Notes: generated by a model not told the origin, from the letters alone. Counted from the stretch's first letter, positions 25,837 through 40,260 are shown. The stretch: 64,000 nucleotides of DNA from Blastomyces gilchristii SLH14081 (GCF_000003855.2 NW_003101675.1:641728-705727), one strand, 5' to 3'. A program made the numbers and translations.

Positions 25837-28800
25837 ATAAGAGCAGCTTGCAGCTCTTGAATTTCTTATAAATCTTGAGTTTTGAGATTTTCTTTGTTTT
25901 TAGCATTTTTCAGATAATGTAATGTTGAAAATAGATTAAACATGTAATGTATGAAAATGAATGAGATGTGTATAATAACATTTATCTTTTTACAGCTGAC
26001 TCTTACAGTTGATAATCAATTCATTATTTCTTTCTTTTTCTTATACTTTTTCTTCTTTATCTGCTAGTCACTACTCTTATATAATCTCTATACAGTACAG
26101 TGTTCAATGACTAGGTTCAGCAGCTTTCATCTTTTGTAATTCTGTCTCATATATTATACTATCTCTCTTCACTCACTCAGATTACTACAGTGAACAGCTT
26201 ATTAAAACTAATCTTATTCAATCTCTAAGCATCTTCAGAGATTGAGATAACTTAATCTCATACATCTGTGAATGTTTCAGATGCTTTATTCTCTGTTATC
26301 TCTGTGATTAAACTGATGTAAACAGTTAAATTGAACTCTGAATTTCTTTTTCTTCTGTGATCTGATTTATATACAAGTCTGCTACTTTGAGACTGCTCTT
26401 TACTATGTTATACTCACTGTTTACAGCATATTATTGTATGACTGACTACAGTCTTATCACTTATTAAAGTATAGTATTTATCTGATTTCTTCATTTCTTC
26501 TTATTCTTTTCTTATAATTGTGAAAAGATTAGAATAAGTAAGATTATCTGATTTATAAGTATCTATAATTTCTCTTACATTATAAGACTTTTTAATTATA
26601 AGCTTCTTCTTTTTCAATACTGATGATAGTGCTGTGAATAATTATAATCTACTTAGATCTTGCATCTTTACTTTTATAAGATATGAATTATTTATTAAGT
26701 TATATAAGACTCATTTCTCTGATTCTTTCAATGTGTATGTTTTCAGAGAATGTGATTTAAGTATTTTATAGAGCTTAAATCATCTAGATTGAAACTTCTC
26801 AGAACTCTTATTATATACAAGAATTTATATTCTTATCTTGAGACTTGATTTCTTAACTAGTAAGTTTTGTATTCTTTTTGATTGAATTGCTTAATTCAGG
26901 AGTAACTTGTTAGCTTTTGCATGTGTGTGACTGATCTCTTTTATTCTTAGTTCTGCATCTGTGATTACTGTGTCTGCAACTGCTGTCTTCTCTCTCAACT
27001 TTTTCAAAGCATTCTCTGAGATGCGTGGATGCAATTCATACAATAGATAGAATGATAAATGCTTTGAGACTGCCTGTTGCTGAATCTGCATGATTAGTAG
27101 CACCTGTCTGAGATATTTATCTTATAGTCTTATAGACTTGTTTACCAGATATTTCATTTCTATATTATTCAGAATTTTATTCAAGTGTTTCATCTTTCTG
27201 TTTATTTATAAATGATATGATGTTGTTCTATAATGTCTTATCTATAACTAACTCATGAAATGTCTCACTACTTCTTCTATGACATTCACACTGTTATCAG
27301 TTAGAATCTTATGCAGTATTTCATAGTTAATATAAATCTTATTATATAGAAACTTTGTTATCATCTTCTATATCATCTCTGAAACTGCTTTCATAACTGA
27401 TCAGTGAGTAGTGTAGTCAATAGCAGTGATTATTCAATAATTTTCATTCAGTATTTATAGTAATATATCTATGAGATTCATTCTTCATTGTTTAAACAGT
27501 TGTATTATACATTTCATCCAATATTATACTTTCTTATATTGTAATTCTTTCTTAGATTCTTTTATAATCTGATAATTCAGACACTTGTAAGTATTCATCT
27601 GAATGTTCTTAGCTATGCTTAATCAGTATACTCTTGATTTGAGTACACTTATAAGTTCAGAACATTCTAAGTGACTGAATTTCCTATGCATATGAGTCAT
27701 CAAGTTATGTTTAAATAAATGTTTCAGATAGAGAGCTTCTGTATATTCTAGATTACAGCAAAGTATCATACTATTTTTCAATTTTCTCAGCTTGAAGTTT
27801 GAAAGTATCTCTTTTACTACTTTTATAAAATATTTATTATCTGATATCTTACTGTTCTTTAAGTAAGAGATCATTGTATTCACTCATTCTGATTTCTTAT
27901 ATTTTCTTAATATATTTAATACAAACTTCTCTTGTATCTGATTCACAGAACTCTTATTTATGAAATCAGGTTTGTAATTAATTACATTAGATATCACAGC
28001 ATCTGATCTCATTCAGTGTTTAATATGAAGATTATATGCTTAGAACTTCAAGATTTAATATACTAAGTATTTAAAAGGTTTCATTATTAATTATAGATAG
28101 ATGAGGCTTTTATAATCTATAATCATCATTATCATGTATCTGTTATTGATATATCTGTTTCATAACATCAGCATGTGCTTGATCACTAGCAATTTCTTTT
28201 CATATACTGAGTAATTGAGCTCAGTGTCTGATAGTTTTCTATCATTGTACATCACTGAGTGTAGCTTGCTATTTTTACTCATCTGTAGAAGAGTGTCTTT
28301 GATAGCTTATTCAGACATATCTGTCTTAATATAGAAAGTTTTATCATGATCTGATTGAATAAGCACTGAGAATGTTATCACACATTCTCTTAGTATGAGA
28401 AAGGTGTCTTTGTATGTAATATTTCAGATAATTGAATAAAACTTCTTCTTTTGCAGATTTACACCTGTCTCTCTTAAAAGATCTGAGAGTGATACAGCTA
28501 TTCTTGTAAAATCTTTTATGAATCTGCAGTAGTATGAGATCAACTCAAGAAACTGTTATACATAGTATATGTTTCTCAGTCACAGTCAATTCACTATAAC
28601 ATTCAATTTCTCTGAGATGAAGTGTATACAGCTATTACTCATTGCATATTTCATGAACTTTAACTCTTCTGTTTCAAACACACACTTAATTGATTTGATA
28701 CAGAGCTTATACTCTGTCAGAGTTATAAGAACTTCATTAAGATGCTTCAGATATTCATTATATAAGTTTAAAAAGACTAGAGAATTATTTAGATATATAA

Positions 28801-30000
28801 GATATGAGATTTCATTCTCTTTATAAAGAATTGTATTTATAATTATTTGAAAGATAATGAGTGTATTTATCAGACTGAATGATATTATCAGAAATTCAAA
28901 CTTCTCTTATTATGTATTAAATACAGTTCACAGTACTGACAGTTTACTTATTCAGATCTATCAGTATTCTGAGAGAAGATTAATCTTTGATAAATATTGA
29001 GTATTTCTAACTGTATTCAACTGTTATTGAATTTATGATAATAAATATTCATTCTTGATTGTAAGCTTGTTAAGTACTTGATAATTAATATACATCTGTT
29101 ATTTCTCTTCTGTCTTTTTCATGAATAAAACTGAGAAGTCTCATACACTTAATGAGAATTATATAAGATCATGTTCTAGAAGGTCTGTGATCTGACACTT
29201 CTGTTCTTTGAGATGTGTTTATAACAGAGAGTACACATTTTAATTGACTGATTTCACATTCTCTGTATCAATCTCATGTACAAATTCTCATTTCAGTGAC
29301 AATTCTGATAAGAGATCTGTTCATAAGATCTTTTCATACTTCTTCAGAAGTTTCTTCATACACTTATTCTCTTATATATTCTTTATCTTGATTTTCTCTC
29401 TTTCTGAGTCTTATATAATATATAAGATACTTTCAGATGAGATCTTATAAATCATTCTCTTTGCTTATTAATGTATAAGCAGATTTAATTCTTCTATATC
29501 TGAGATGTGAAATGTTCTTCTCATATCAGTTAATAGAATTGTATGAATTGTTTTCTTTCTATTAATTAACTGTATATAGTATGTATATCATTGAATCTGC
29601 AGATTGAACTTTTAAAATCAATTAAGTCTGAGAATAGAATTTTATTTCATATTTTACAGCTCTCACACTTAAATATAGTAAGTTCATTCTCTGAGATATA
29701 AGAGAACTCTTACTCTTGTAAGTGATACTATATATTAATTATCATATAATCTTATGTGTTGAGAACTCTTCACTCAGCAGACTTCTTTCAGTCTTTAAAT
29801 CATATAATTATTAATATATTGTGTAGATGCTTCTATGTCTGCTAACACTTTTACAGCTATCTCTTGATTCTTATTCAAGTGCTCTCTATACATTAACATT
29901 TCAGATCTTAAGATATTGAGATGAGTATCTGCTTCTTCATTCTTACTTACACTTCAGTCAGAAGTCTGCTTTCTCTTTGTATTCATAGAATTTAGTGAAT
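25837..30000 (-). pseudogene. Decayed pol of element X
   Basis: Runs in reverse, colinear with Y pol (34060-38130). Recognisable parts are the stretch at 26891-27103 (ELHPRISENALKKLREK, also in Y near 37080) and the integrase zinc-finger region at 27623-27883 (MHRKFSHLECSELISVLKSRVY). RT lies around 28500-29100 and protease around 29500-29700. Stops occur throughout. Confidence 0.7.
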
Positions 30001-31320
30001 CATCTAATACAGATATATCTTTCACTTTGAAGACTTTTCATAGAGTATTAGTAAGTGTCTTTGAGCTCACTGATTCTGCTAGTTTTTTAACACTCTTCCT
30101 TTCTTTGACTGTGTATAATGTATGTAATCTTTTATATCATGATTTTGACATCTGTAGTTAAAGCAAGCTTGATATTCATAATATCAAGATTTTCACTTAA
30201 AGAATTTCTTTTTTAGAGAATTCAATACTTTAATAATAATATTCAAATCTAGATTCATTGTGTCTGAGTGTATAACTTATGTTATAGAAGTCTGATTATC
30301 TATTCTCTGCTGAGATATACTTAATTACAGTATTTTCTATTACAGCTGACTTACTTGTTTCTATATAATGAGAATATTGTATGCTTCTTTCACTGTATCT
30401 GATTATAAGATTAAGTATTTTTATTCTACTCTCAACTTGAGTGTAAGATTATAAATGAAGATCTATGAATAGAAAGATGTTAAAAGCTTCTCATTTAATA
30501 CAAGATAGTATAAGCTCAAGTGTGTGAAGTATAATATAAGATTACTTACTTTATCTATACTCAGTGAAGTGTTTATAACACTTATCTTATATATTCACTT
30601 TCTAAAAGTTATACAAGATTTATTTGAAAAACTTATTTCATATTCATGATAATGAATCTTACTCTGAGTCTGTAAGATTTATCTTTTTCACTGATTATTT
30701 ATAATGACTTTGCTTCTCTATGTAGAAATGTAGTAAATTTTAAAACTTGTTAAAAGTCTGCTAACTGTCTATCTGTGAGTTTACATTCAATTTAATAATA
30801 TAATTATATCTGACTTAGTCCGCTGATTACTACATTATTTTTTAATTATTATTAAAGCTTGATAGCTTCAGAAGATCTTCTCATTTAATATATTTCATAT
30901 TCAGATTCTCATTCTGCACAGCAGTCTTAGATAATATATATACTTCTGAAGAGATTGTGAACAATTGTGATAAGATCTTCAGATTCAGTAAGATTATCTG
31001 TCTGTGTAAGCATTTAATCTCTCACTACAGATCTATAACCTGATTTTCTCTATTTTTATTGATGATGATAATTATGTCAGCAAAGCTCTTCATAGTAAAT
31101 ACTTGATCTGCAGTGAATATTAAGTATTATTTGACTTCTATCTCAGTCTGTCACTGTGTATACAAGATCTTGATCTTCTTTAGAATTCTTGTATATCTAC
31201 AGAGCTTCAATTTTGATTCAGTGATCTCACCTGCTTTTCTTACTACTTTAAGTAAATTCTCTAAAAGGTTCTGTATATCTTTCAGTTCAGATAGCAGAGA
31301 AGAGTGTTATTTATATTAAC
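30001..31320 (-). pseudogene. Decayed gag of element X
   Basis: Reverse complement of the gag of Y (32821-34060). The plus-strand ORF at 31113-31319 is only the mirror of the gag start and resembles the mirrored ORF of Y at 32817-33023. Confidence 0.65.
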
Positions 31321-31406
31321 TAGAGAAGATATTTATTTCAGTGATTTCTTATTAATTGTATATACAGTGTCTATTATTATATTATTATATAATTTCTGTT
31401 ATTATT

Positions 31407-31419
31407 ATACAATTCTGAC
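31407..31419. repeat. Target-site duplication of the composite retroposon, left
   Basis: ATACAATTCTGAC, repeated at 40728-40740. The first three bases of the right copy overlap the AAT tail. Y, which has no insertion at this point, shows the sequence running on as expected. Confidence 0.8.
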
Positions 31420-31525
31420 GGCCCGGTGGCGTAGTGGTTAACTACGCTATTATGAAGCCTCAATTAGCGGCCTTCTCTTCAGGGAATGAATGTTAAGAGA
31501 GAGCAGGTTCGAACTCTGCAAGAGT
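31420..31525 (+). ncRNA. tRNA-derived head of the composite retroposon
   Basis: From GGCCCGGTGGCG to the B box and following TGCAAGAGTC. The A-to-B distance is 68 bases, longer than in most tRNAs. I cannot fold it into a full cloverleaf, so it is a tRNA-like promoter and not a working tRNA gene. Confidence 0.65.
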
Positions 31526-32213
31526 CATCTTAATCACAGCTTTCACTGTTAAGTTATAAAACAGTACTGAGAGCTCTCAGATGCACTATAGCAAATCATC
31601 ATCAAGTCTAAGATATTCATTTCAGAGGTTTTCAAGTGCTAATTCTTACTGATCTTAGAGTTAACAGCTTCTCAGATACTTTAAGTTAGATTAGTACTAG
31701 AGTGATTGAGATCTAGAGTGTCTGTAGAATAGTAAATTATTATCAAGCTTAACTAGTCAGGTCTTATCTCTCTCACTCTAGACACTCACTTTCAGAGAAT
31801 GAGATTTAAAAACTATCTGATTACAATACTCTGAGTCTAGCAAGAATCTAGATAAGACAAGACCTAGACACTCTTAATAGATGATTAGTGTAAGCAAGAC
31901 TGTGACAGTCAATTGATAGACTGAAATACTGAGATTGACAGCTGAAAGATTAGAGACTTAACTAGAATTGAGTAGCTCTGATATTATTCTTAGTGAGGAT
32001 TTCACTTATGAGTAAGCTAGTTACAGAAGCTAGCTGAGCAGCAGCTCTTTAGAGAAAATGATAATCTCTGAAGCAGGCCTGAGAGAACAGAGACAGTGAT
32101 CAGTTATATAGAGTATTAAAAGATGTATATAGCTTAAGATATAAACTGCAGAGATCTTATTCTGTAGCTCTCTTTACTTTATCTTTTTCTTTCAATTTCT
32201 TTCTATCTATCTA

Positions 32214-32396
32214 TGTGGTTCGGAAGAACGTACGACCGTCGGATAATACCGCGGCCGCTTCCGAACTACTAGCGTACGCGTATAAGTGTAAAGGGGCCAT
32301 AGCAGCCGCTAATTAAATTAGTGTACAAGATTCAATATATAAGAAGCCGGCGTACGCCTGTAATCATACACTGGCTTAAGCAACCTTTGAATCACA
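32214..32396 (+). repeat. 5' LTR of element Y
   Basis: 183 bp, TGTGGTTCGG to GAATCACA. It is very CG-rich in its first 80 bases and includes an internal inverted repeat TTCGGAAG / CTTCCGAA. The body next to it has nearly no CG. Confidence 0.9.
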
Positions 32397-32820
32397 TCTG
32401 ATAGCATGTCTAAAAATCAGTGAGAAGCGCAGGCTCCTCCAGGGCATGATAATTCTGCCTACAAAGTGATTTATAGTTATCATATCAGTGTGGTCCTAGA
32501 ACACCTCAAAAGATAGTGTACAAAGGGCAGTGAGTGAAAGAGCATTTGATTGATGCTGCTGCTTTGCTTGTTGAGGGAAAACTTCACACCCAGGTGAATG
32601 CCATGTATGTGAATGGATGAGATGTGAGAAAAGGAATGAGAGTGATGAACCAGATTCAAAGAAGTCCACTCTCTACTCAAAAGAAGAATAAAAGAAGGGA
32701 TGGCCACCACCAGAGTCATATAATGATAACAGAAATCATATAACAATATAGTGATATAATGATAGATATTGTACAATCAACCAGAAATCAACCACTGAAA
32801 TGAATATCTTCTCTAGCTAA

Positions 32821-34060
32821 TATGAACAACACTCTTCTCTGCTATCTGAATCAGAAGATATGCAGAACCTCTCAGAGAGTTTACTTGAAGCAGTAAGAAA
32901 AGCAGCTGAGATCACTGAACTGGAATTGAAGCTCTGTATGTGTACAAGGATTCTAAACAAGATCAAGGCCTTGCATACACAGTGGCAGGCTGAGGCAGAA
33001 GCCAAACAACAATTGGCATTCACTGTGAATCAAGCATTCACTATGAAGAGCTTCACTGATGCAATTGTCATCATTAATAAGAATAGAGAAAACCAGATCT
33101 TAGGCCTGCAGCAGGAGATTGAATGTTTATACAGACAGGTGACTACACTGAACCTGAAGATCTCATCATAATCATTCACAATCTCTTCAGAAGCATACAC
33201 ATCATCAGAGACCGCTGCACAGGATGAGAATCTGAGCATGAAATATATCAAGCCAGGAGATCTGTCAGAGCCATCAAGCTTCAATGATGATCAAAAAAAT
33301 GATGCTGCAATCAGCTGGCTAAGTCAGATGCAATCATATTATTGAATTGAATGTGAACTCACAGACAGACAGTCAACAGAATTTCAACAAGTCTTAAGAT
33401 CTGCTGCATTTCTATGCAGAAAAGTGAAGTCATTATGAATGACTGATAAAAAGATGAATCTCACAGACCTGAAGTGATATTCATTCCCATGAATATGAAA
33501 TGAGTTTTCCAAATGAATCTTGCACAACTTTGAGGAAGTGAACATGTGAGACAAGTGTTACAAACACTTCACTGAGTGTAGACAAGTGAGTGATCTTACA
33601 TTGTACTTCACACACTTCAGTTTACACTATCTCACATTGAATGAAGAGCTTTCAACATCTTTCTGTTTACAGATCTTCATTCATAGTCTTACACCTGAGT
33701 TGAGAGCAGAATGGAAATGCTTAACCTTGTAATCAGGCATAGTGAAAGAAGCATACAACATCCTCATTGTACAGGAACAAGTGAGTCAATTGTGACAGAA
33801 AATACTGTAATTGAGTATATCTCAGCAGAGAACAGATAATCAGACTTCTATGACACAAGTCACACACTCAGATGTGATGAATCTAGATCTGAATGTCATC
33901 ACTAAAGCACTGAATCCCCTGAAAAAGGGATCCTCTGGGTGGAAACCTTGATGTCATGAGTATTGAGCTTGTTTCAACTGCAGATGTCAAAATCATGATG
34001 TAAAAGATTGCACTCAGCATGCACAGTCAAAAAACTAGCAGGATCAGTGAGCTCAGAGAC
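32821..34060 (+). pseudogene. Gag of element Y, with zinc knuckle, broken
   Basis: Reads from about 32821; the segment 32860-33171 is open for 103 codons (residues such as LLEAVRKAAEITELELKL, predicted helical). It continues with stops at Trp positions through a capsid-like part (LYFTHFSLHYLTLNEELS, SLTPELRAEWK) to CFNCRCQNHDVKDC near 33970-34015. That is a perfect CX2CX4HX4C knuckle. Gag would assemble the particle and pack the element RNA. Confidence 0.75.
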
Positions 34061-37000
34061 ACTCACTGATATTCTATGAAAAGCCTTCAAAGTGAAAGAG
34101 ATGCCTGCATTAGATGACCCTCTGAATTCTGTGAATGCAAAGAAGAAGCAGGCTTCTGACTGAGATGTGAGTGAGGATGAAGTGGACACTCACCTCAATG
34201 CCTTGAGGCCTGAAATGTTAATGTATAAGAGACACTTGAGTAAGAATCAAGAGATGGCTGCAAAAGTGTTAGCAGACATAGAAGCTTTAATATAATATAT
34301 TGATGATTATATAATCTGAAGATTGAAAGAGGTCTGCTGAGTGGAGAATCTCTGATGCATAAGATTATCTGATAACTGATATTTGATATTACCTGCAAAA
34401 GTAAGAGTTCTCTTGCACTTTGAAGAATGATCTTGCTATATTTGAGCGCGAGAGCTGCAGAATGTGAAATACAACCTTATTCTTGAACTTGATTGATTTC
34501 AAAGGTTCAATCCGCAGATTCAATGATGTACATGCCATATGCAGTTAACTGATAGGAAGAAAATGGTTCATACAATCCTATTAACTGATATGAGAAGAAC
34601 ATTCCACATCCCTGGTATAGAAGAGTTAAATCTGCTTATACATCAATAAGCAAAGAGAACAATTCACAAGACCTCATTCAAAAGCATCCTGTATGTCATA
34701 CAGGACTCAGAAGCAGAGGAAATCAAGATAAAAGATATGCAGGAGGATAAGCATATGAAGAAGCTTCTGAAGAAGCATGAGAAGGTCTTCTGAACAGATC
34801 TTTCACTGAAATTGCCGCTGGAACAAGGATTCATACATGAGATTGACACAGAGGACACAAAACCAGTCAATCAGAATGTGTACTCTCTGTCACAAACACA
34901 CCTCAAAGAACAGAAGTGTCAGATCACAGACCTTCTAGAATGTGATCTCATATGACTCTCATCAAGCGCGTGGGGCTTTCCAGTCCTATTCATGAAAAAG
35001 ACAGGTGAAGAGTGACAGATGTGTATTAATTATCAAGCACTCAACAAGCTAATAATCAAGAATGAATATTCACTGCCATGAATTCAACAACAGTTGAATA
35101 CAGTCAGAAACACCTGATATCTATTGAAGATCAATCTTCTCTCAGAATACTGACAGATCTGTGTAGACAAACTGTCAGTCCTGCAAACTGTGTTTAATAC
35201 ACAATGAGAGAAGTTTAAATTCCTAGCAATGTCATTCAGTCTGATAAATGCACTCATCATCTTTCAAATGATGATGAATACAATTCTTCATAAACAGAAT
35301 GAAACCTCATGCCTCATATATCTCAATGATATTCTAGTCTTTTCAAACTCATATAATAAATATCTGAAGCATCTTGATAAAGTGCTTATAACTCTGACAG
35401 AGCATAAGCTCTATACTAAATCAATCAAGTGTGTGTTTGAAATGAAAGAGTTGAAGTTTGTGAAACATGTAGTGAGTGATGACTGTATACACCTCATTCT
35501 AGAGAAATTGAATGTCATAGTGAATTGACTGTGGCTGAGAAACATACATTATGTACAACAGTTTCTTGAGTTGGTCTCATACTACTACAGGTTCATTAAG
35601 AATTTCACATGAATATCTGTATCACTCTCAGATCTCTTAAGAGAAACAGATACAAATCTGCAAAAGAAGAAGTTTTATTCAATTATCTGAAATATCATGT
35701 GTGAAGAGACTTTTCTCACACTGAGAGAATGTGTAATAATATCCTCAGTACTTATTCAATCAGATCATGATAAACCTTTTCTACATTGAGACAGATGCAT
35801 CTGAATAGGCTATCAGAGACACTCTTCTACAGATGAACAAGGACAGCAAGCTGCACTCAGTGATGTATGATGGTAGAAAACTATCAGGCATTGAGCTCAA
35901 TTACTCAGTGTATGAAAAGGAATTGCTAGCAATCAAGCATGCACTGGCATTGTGAGATAGATATATTGACAATGAGTATACAACAACAGTGATCACAGAT
36001 TATGAAAGCCTCATCTATCTACAATCAATGATAAAACCTTTCAAATGCTTAGCATGTTGAATCTCAGAGTTTCAAGCATATAATCTTCATATCAAATACT
36101 GAAAGAGATCAGACACAGTGATGCTGAATGCAATCAGTTGCAGACCTGATTTCATGAATGAGGGTTCTGTGAATCAGGCACAAGGGATGTTCACATTAAA
36201 CATGCTGAGAGAATGCAAGGAATCAGAATGAGTGAATGCCATGATCTCTCACTTGAAAGATGACAAGATGTCAGATGACAAGTGTCTCATGAGAGTAGTA
36301 GAAGAGATGCTTCTGAACTTCAAGCTGAGAAAATTGAGAAATGAAAATGATGTTGTGCTTTACTATGATCTAGAATACACAGAAGCTCTCTATCTAGAAT
36401 CTTCATTTAGACACAACTTGATGGCTCGCATGCACAAGGAATTCAGTCACTTAGAAAGCCCTGGACTCATGAGCATACTCAAATCAAGAGTATACTGGCC
36501 AAGCATGGCTGAGAATATCCAGGTGTACACTCACAAGTGCCTGAATTATCAGGTTGTGAAAGAATCTAAGAAAGGGTTAGAACATGAGAAAGTATAATAT
36601 CAGGTAGAGTGTATAATACAACTGTTCAAATGATGAGGGGTGGATCTCATAGGCATATTGCTGTGAACATCAAATGAAAATCAATGAATAATCACTGCTA
36701 TTAATTATGCTACTGGCTGGCCAGTTGCAAGAGCAGTTTCAGAGATGACAGAGAAGATGATGATGAAGTTTCTACATGATGAGATCTATGTCAACTATGA
36801 AATGCCGCGCGAGATCCTAACTGATAACAGTGCAAATCTCATAGAAGAAGCAGTGAGGCATTTCATGAGTCAGTTACAGATAAGATATTATAGAACAACA
36901 TCATATCATCTGCAGATGAACAGGAAGATGAAACACTTGAATGAAATCTTGAGTAACATGCTGATGAAATATCTAGTGAGTAAGCCTATGAGACTATGAG

Positions 37001-38130
37001 ATGAATATCTCAGGCAGATGCTATTGGCCATGCAGATTCAACAGTATACAGTCTTCAAGTATTCATCATTCTACCTGTTGTATGAATTGCATCCGCGCAT
37101 CTCAGAGAATGTTTTGAAAAAGATGAGAAAGAGAGCAGTTGCAGACACAGCAGAAACAGCAGTTGCAGACACAACAGTCACAGATGCAGAATCAAGATTG
37201 AAAGAGATCAGTCATGCACATGCAAAAGCTAATGAGTTACTCCTGAACTGAGCAATTCAATTGAAAAGAATATAAGACTCACTTGTTAAGGAATTGAGTC
37301 TCAAGATGAGAATGTGAGTTCTTGTACACAATGAGAGTTCTGAGAAGTTTCAACCTAGGTGGTTTGAGTCATATAAAATACTCAAATCACATTCTCTGAG
37401 AATGTATGCATTGGAAGAATCAGGAGAACAGATCTTATGCAACTTAATCAATGATTCACAACTTGTGAAAGCAAAGATATAAGATCTGAGTGAATTATGA
37501 TCATTCACAGCACTATTATCAGTATTGAAAAAGAAGAGACTTATAATTGAAAAGTCTCACAAAGTAAGAGAAATCATAGACACTTATGAATCAGATGATC
37601 TCACTTATTTCAATCTTTTCACAATTATAAGAAAAGAATGAGAAGAAATGAAGAAATCAGATGAATATCACACTTCAATAAGTGATGAGACTGTAGTCAG
37701 TTGTATGATAACACACTGCAGATAGTAGACACAATGCAGCAAAGAGCAGTCTCAAAGCAGCAGACTTACATGTGAGTCAGATCACAGAAGAAAAAGGAAT
37801 TCAGAGTTGAATTTGACTGTTTATATCAGTTCAATTGCAGAGATCACAGAGAATGAACTATCTGAAATATTCATGAATATGTGAGACCAAGTCATCTCAA
37901 TCTCTGAAGATACTCAGAGATCAGATGAGATTAGTTTTGATGAGCTGTTCACTGTAGTGATCTGAGCAGGTGAAGAGAGACAGTATAATACATGAGACAG
38001 AATCACAAAAAGTTAGAAGCTGCTGAATCTAGTCACTGAATGCTGTATCATATAGAGATCATATAAGAGTAGTGACTAGCAGATAGAGAAAAAGCATAAG
38101 AAAAGAGATGATGAATTGATCACTAACTGT
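34061..38130 (+). pseudogene. Pol of element Y (protease, RT, RNase H, integrase), broken
   Basis: Protease end near 34480-34540 (LELD, stop, FQRFNPQI, the usual LGLDWL..NP.I). RT: NYQALNKLI near 35030, LIYLNDILVFSN near 35310 (YLDD with D to N), then YYYRFIKNF. RNase H follows to about 36050. The integrase has a zinc finger at 36415-36580 (HKEFSH, then CLNYQ with the last Cys now Tyr). Core residues are VDLIG near 36640 and LTDNSANL near 36820; the third acidic position appears as Lys. A GPY/F-like module lies near 37350 (WFESYKIL). About one TGA per 30-60 codons and lost catalytic residues mean it is dead. Confidence 0.8.
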
Positions 38131-38293
38131 AAGAATTGACTGTAAAAGACAAATGTTATCATATATATCTTATTCATTTTCATACATCACACATTTAATC
38201 TATTTCCAACATCACATCATCTGAAAAACATCAAAAATAAAGAAAATCTCAAAACTCAAGATCTGCAAGAGATTCAAGGGTCACAAGCTGCTC

Positions 38294-40172
38294 TTACAAT
38301 AATACTGTGCATGTCTTCAATTTCTCTACTGCTCTATGTACAACATTAATGTCATTGATTGCAAGATTGACTGAAATGCCAATATAGAAATGCGCACATG
38401 TATGTATAGAGAAATTGGAGAAGAGTGCAGAATCTGCAGGATCAGGAGCCAGGGCAGGGAGAACAGAGGTGAAAGAAACAGAAGAAGAAGAAGATACAGA
38501 ATCAGATAAATGACAGAAGTTATCTGAGACTGAATGCTTATAATTCAGTGTGTGCATAACCTTCTCTGCAGAAGAGGAAGAGAAAGTGATGAGAGAAGCT
38601 TGAGAGTGAGAGAGAATAGTCTCAGCAGTGTTATCATCTTCAATCAGAATGATCTCTGACATCAGAGTAACTAAGAATCATTGTTAGTATATGAAAATCA
38701 CAAAATCAGAGATGAGAACAGTTACTGAATGAACATCTGCTGGCCTTAGAATTGTACATGCAATTACAATACACACAAGGCTTCTCAGAAAGAGAGAGAG
38801 AGATACAGAGGAATGCAGAAAGCAGAACATAGCATGTGAACAGCTCATTCCCACAACAACATCTTAGACAAGGCATATGAGCCTCACATCTGTGAGTGTA
38901 AAAGAGTACAACATCTGCATTTCTGTTCCTGAAAACACAGATATCTTTCATCTGCATTACAAAGTCAGATGACAGACATCAGAGAATAGGCTGATACAGA
39001 TTGATTATTCTGAAGGAATTTATCAGAGTGAATGTCTCTGCAATGTTGAACTTTATAATTGTAAAAAGCTTCTTGATATCTGTGAACACTATGACTTCAT
39101 ACACAGTAAAATTCATAATGATTTCCTCTAAGAACAGAAAAATCAGTGTCAGATTGAAAAGATGAAAAGAAAAAGACTCACAATCTTGACATTGTTGAGA
39201 AGAGAAGTGATTCTCTGATATAAATGAATGATTGTCTCATTATGAATATTTAAAATAAATGTAATAATTGGTGTCTGCAACTGAGCTTCAGATAGTCATG
39301 TTATACACAGTCTTTGTACAATAAATCATTCTGGAAGTTGATAAGAAGAGCAGGAGTATATATACTGAGAGACATGGTTCATTAAGTCTACACAACATCT
39401 CCTTGAATTGGGGAGAGCTGATAACAAAAGCAGAGGTGATAAAACCAGGAGTGGCAGAAGTGAGGGTCACAGGAACAGAGGTAGCAGGAGCGGGAGAACC
39501 AGACACAGAGGCAGGTGTAGAAGATTGAGAGAGAGCAGCAGAGGAAGGAACAGAGAGAGAAGAGAGAGACATAGAAGACTCAGTCACACATGACACAGAT
39601 AATTCCTTCATTATCACATTCTTCAAGTTCTTGATCAATGATTCAACATTGAGTTCACTATCATCAGTGAACACAGATCTGTCAACATGTGACAATTCTA
39701 CACAAATAAAAACAAACATATCAGCATCTGCATCCATACAAAATCATGTCAGAAAACACAATCAGGAACTCACTGAGAAGAGAAACAGTCAAGAGTGTAT
39801 GAGAAGATGTGTCATCATTCATGATAATACATTGTTCTGGCAATCATTAGAAGATAAACAAGCTCTGATCATGTTTCACAACACATTACACTTACTGCTA
39901 ACAAACTGCTCAGTATGAGCACTACAATAACACTTGTTGTGGGAATGAGAGGTCATTGCCAGGAATGTATACAATGTGATAGATGGACAGATAGAAAGAG
40001 TTGAACAGGAGAAGGAGTAGAAATCTTGAATGATGATGACATTCAATGATGATGGAATGAAGAAGATGATTGAAGAATGGGAAAAGTTAGTGAATGAGTG
40101 ATGTAATATAGTGAAAGTTTCTTTATGAGAGTGTACACAGAATGCTAGCTGAATCAGGGATAGGTCACACAA
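38294..40172 (-). pseudogene. Antisense accessory ORFs of element Y
   Basis: The best-preserved copy: open blocks at 39876-40172, 39288-39737 (149 codons), 38706-38957 and 38294-38662 on the minus strand, opposite to gag-pol. The 149-codon block starts MDADADMFVFI, has SLIKNLKNVIMKELS, a Ser/Pro/Thr/Ala linker and FKEMLCRLNEP. The next block has DICVFRNRNADVVLFYTHRC and a Cys-dense centre; the last ends INDINVVHRAVEKL. W and X share all blocks. I know no family for it. Blocks differ in frame, so introns or frameshifts separate them. Confidence 0.55.
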
Positions 40173-40260
40173 TTGTGAAATGCTAGTGGTGAGCTAATCT
40201 GCATGAAGCTAGGATGTACAACATGGTCACATGGGCGTGACTGAATCTGGTGAGAGAGGA

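Noticed and set aside
32817..33023. Minus-strand ORF with Ser-rich sequence, repeated at 31113-31319 and 41399-41584
   Set aside because: It recurs because it mirrors the gag start of the Y family; the gag strand has the recognisable features.
38706..38957. Cysteine-rich small protein, possibly secreted or zinc-binding
   Set aside because: Many Cys codons are TGT/TGC at places where an ancestral CGT/CGC (Arg) is expected after C-to-T decay, so the Cys richness is probably an artefact. I keep only the claim of an antisense ORF.
39408..39593. Plus-strand Arg/Gly-rich ORF, RNA-binding-like
   Set aside because: Exact mirror of the Ser/Pro/Thr/Ala linker coded on the minus strand in Y; not seen as an ORF in W or X.
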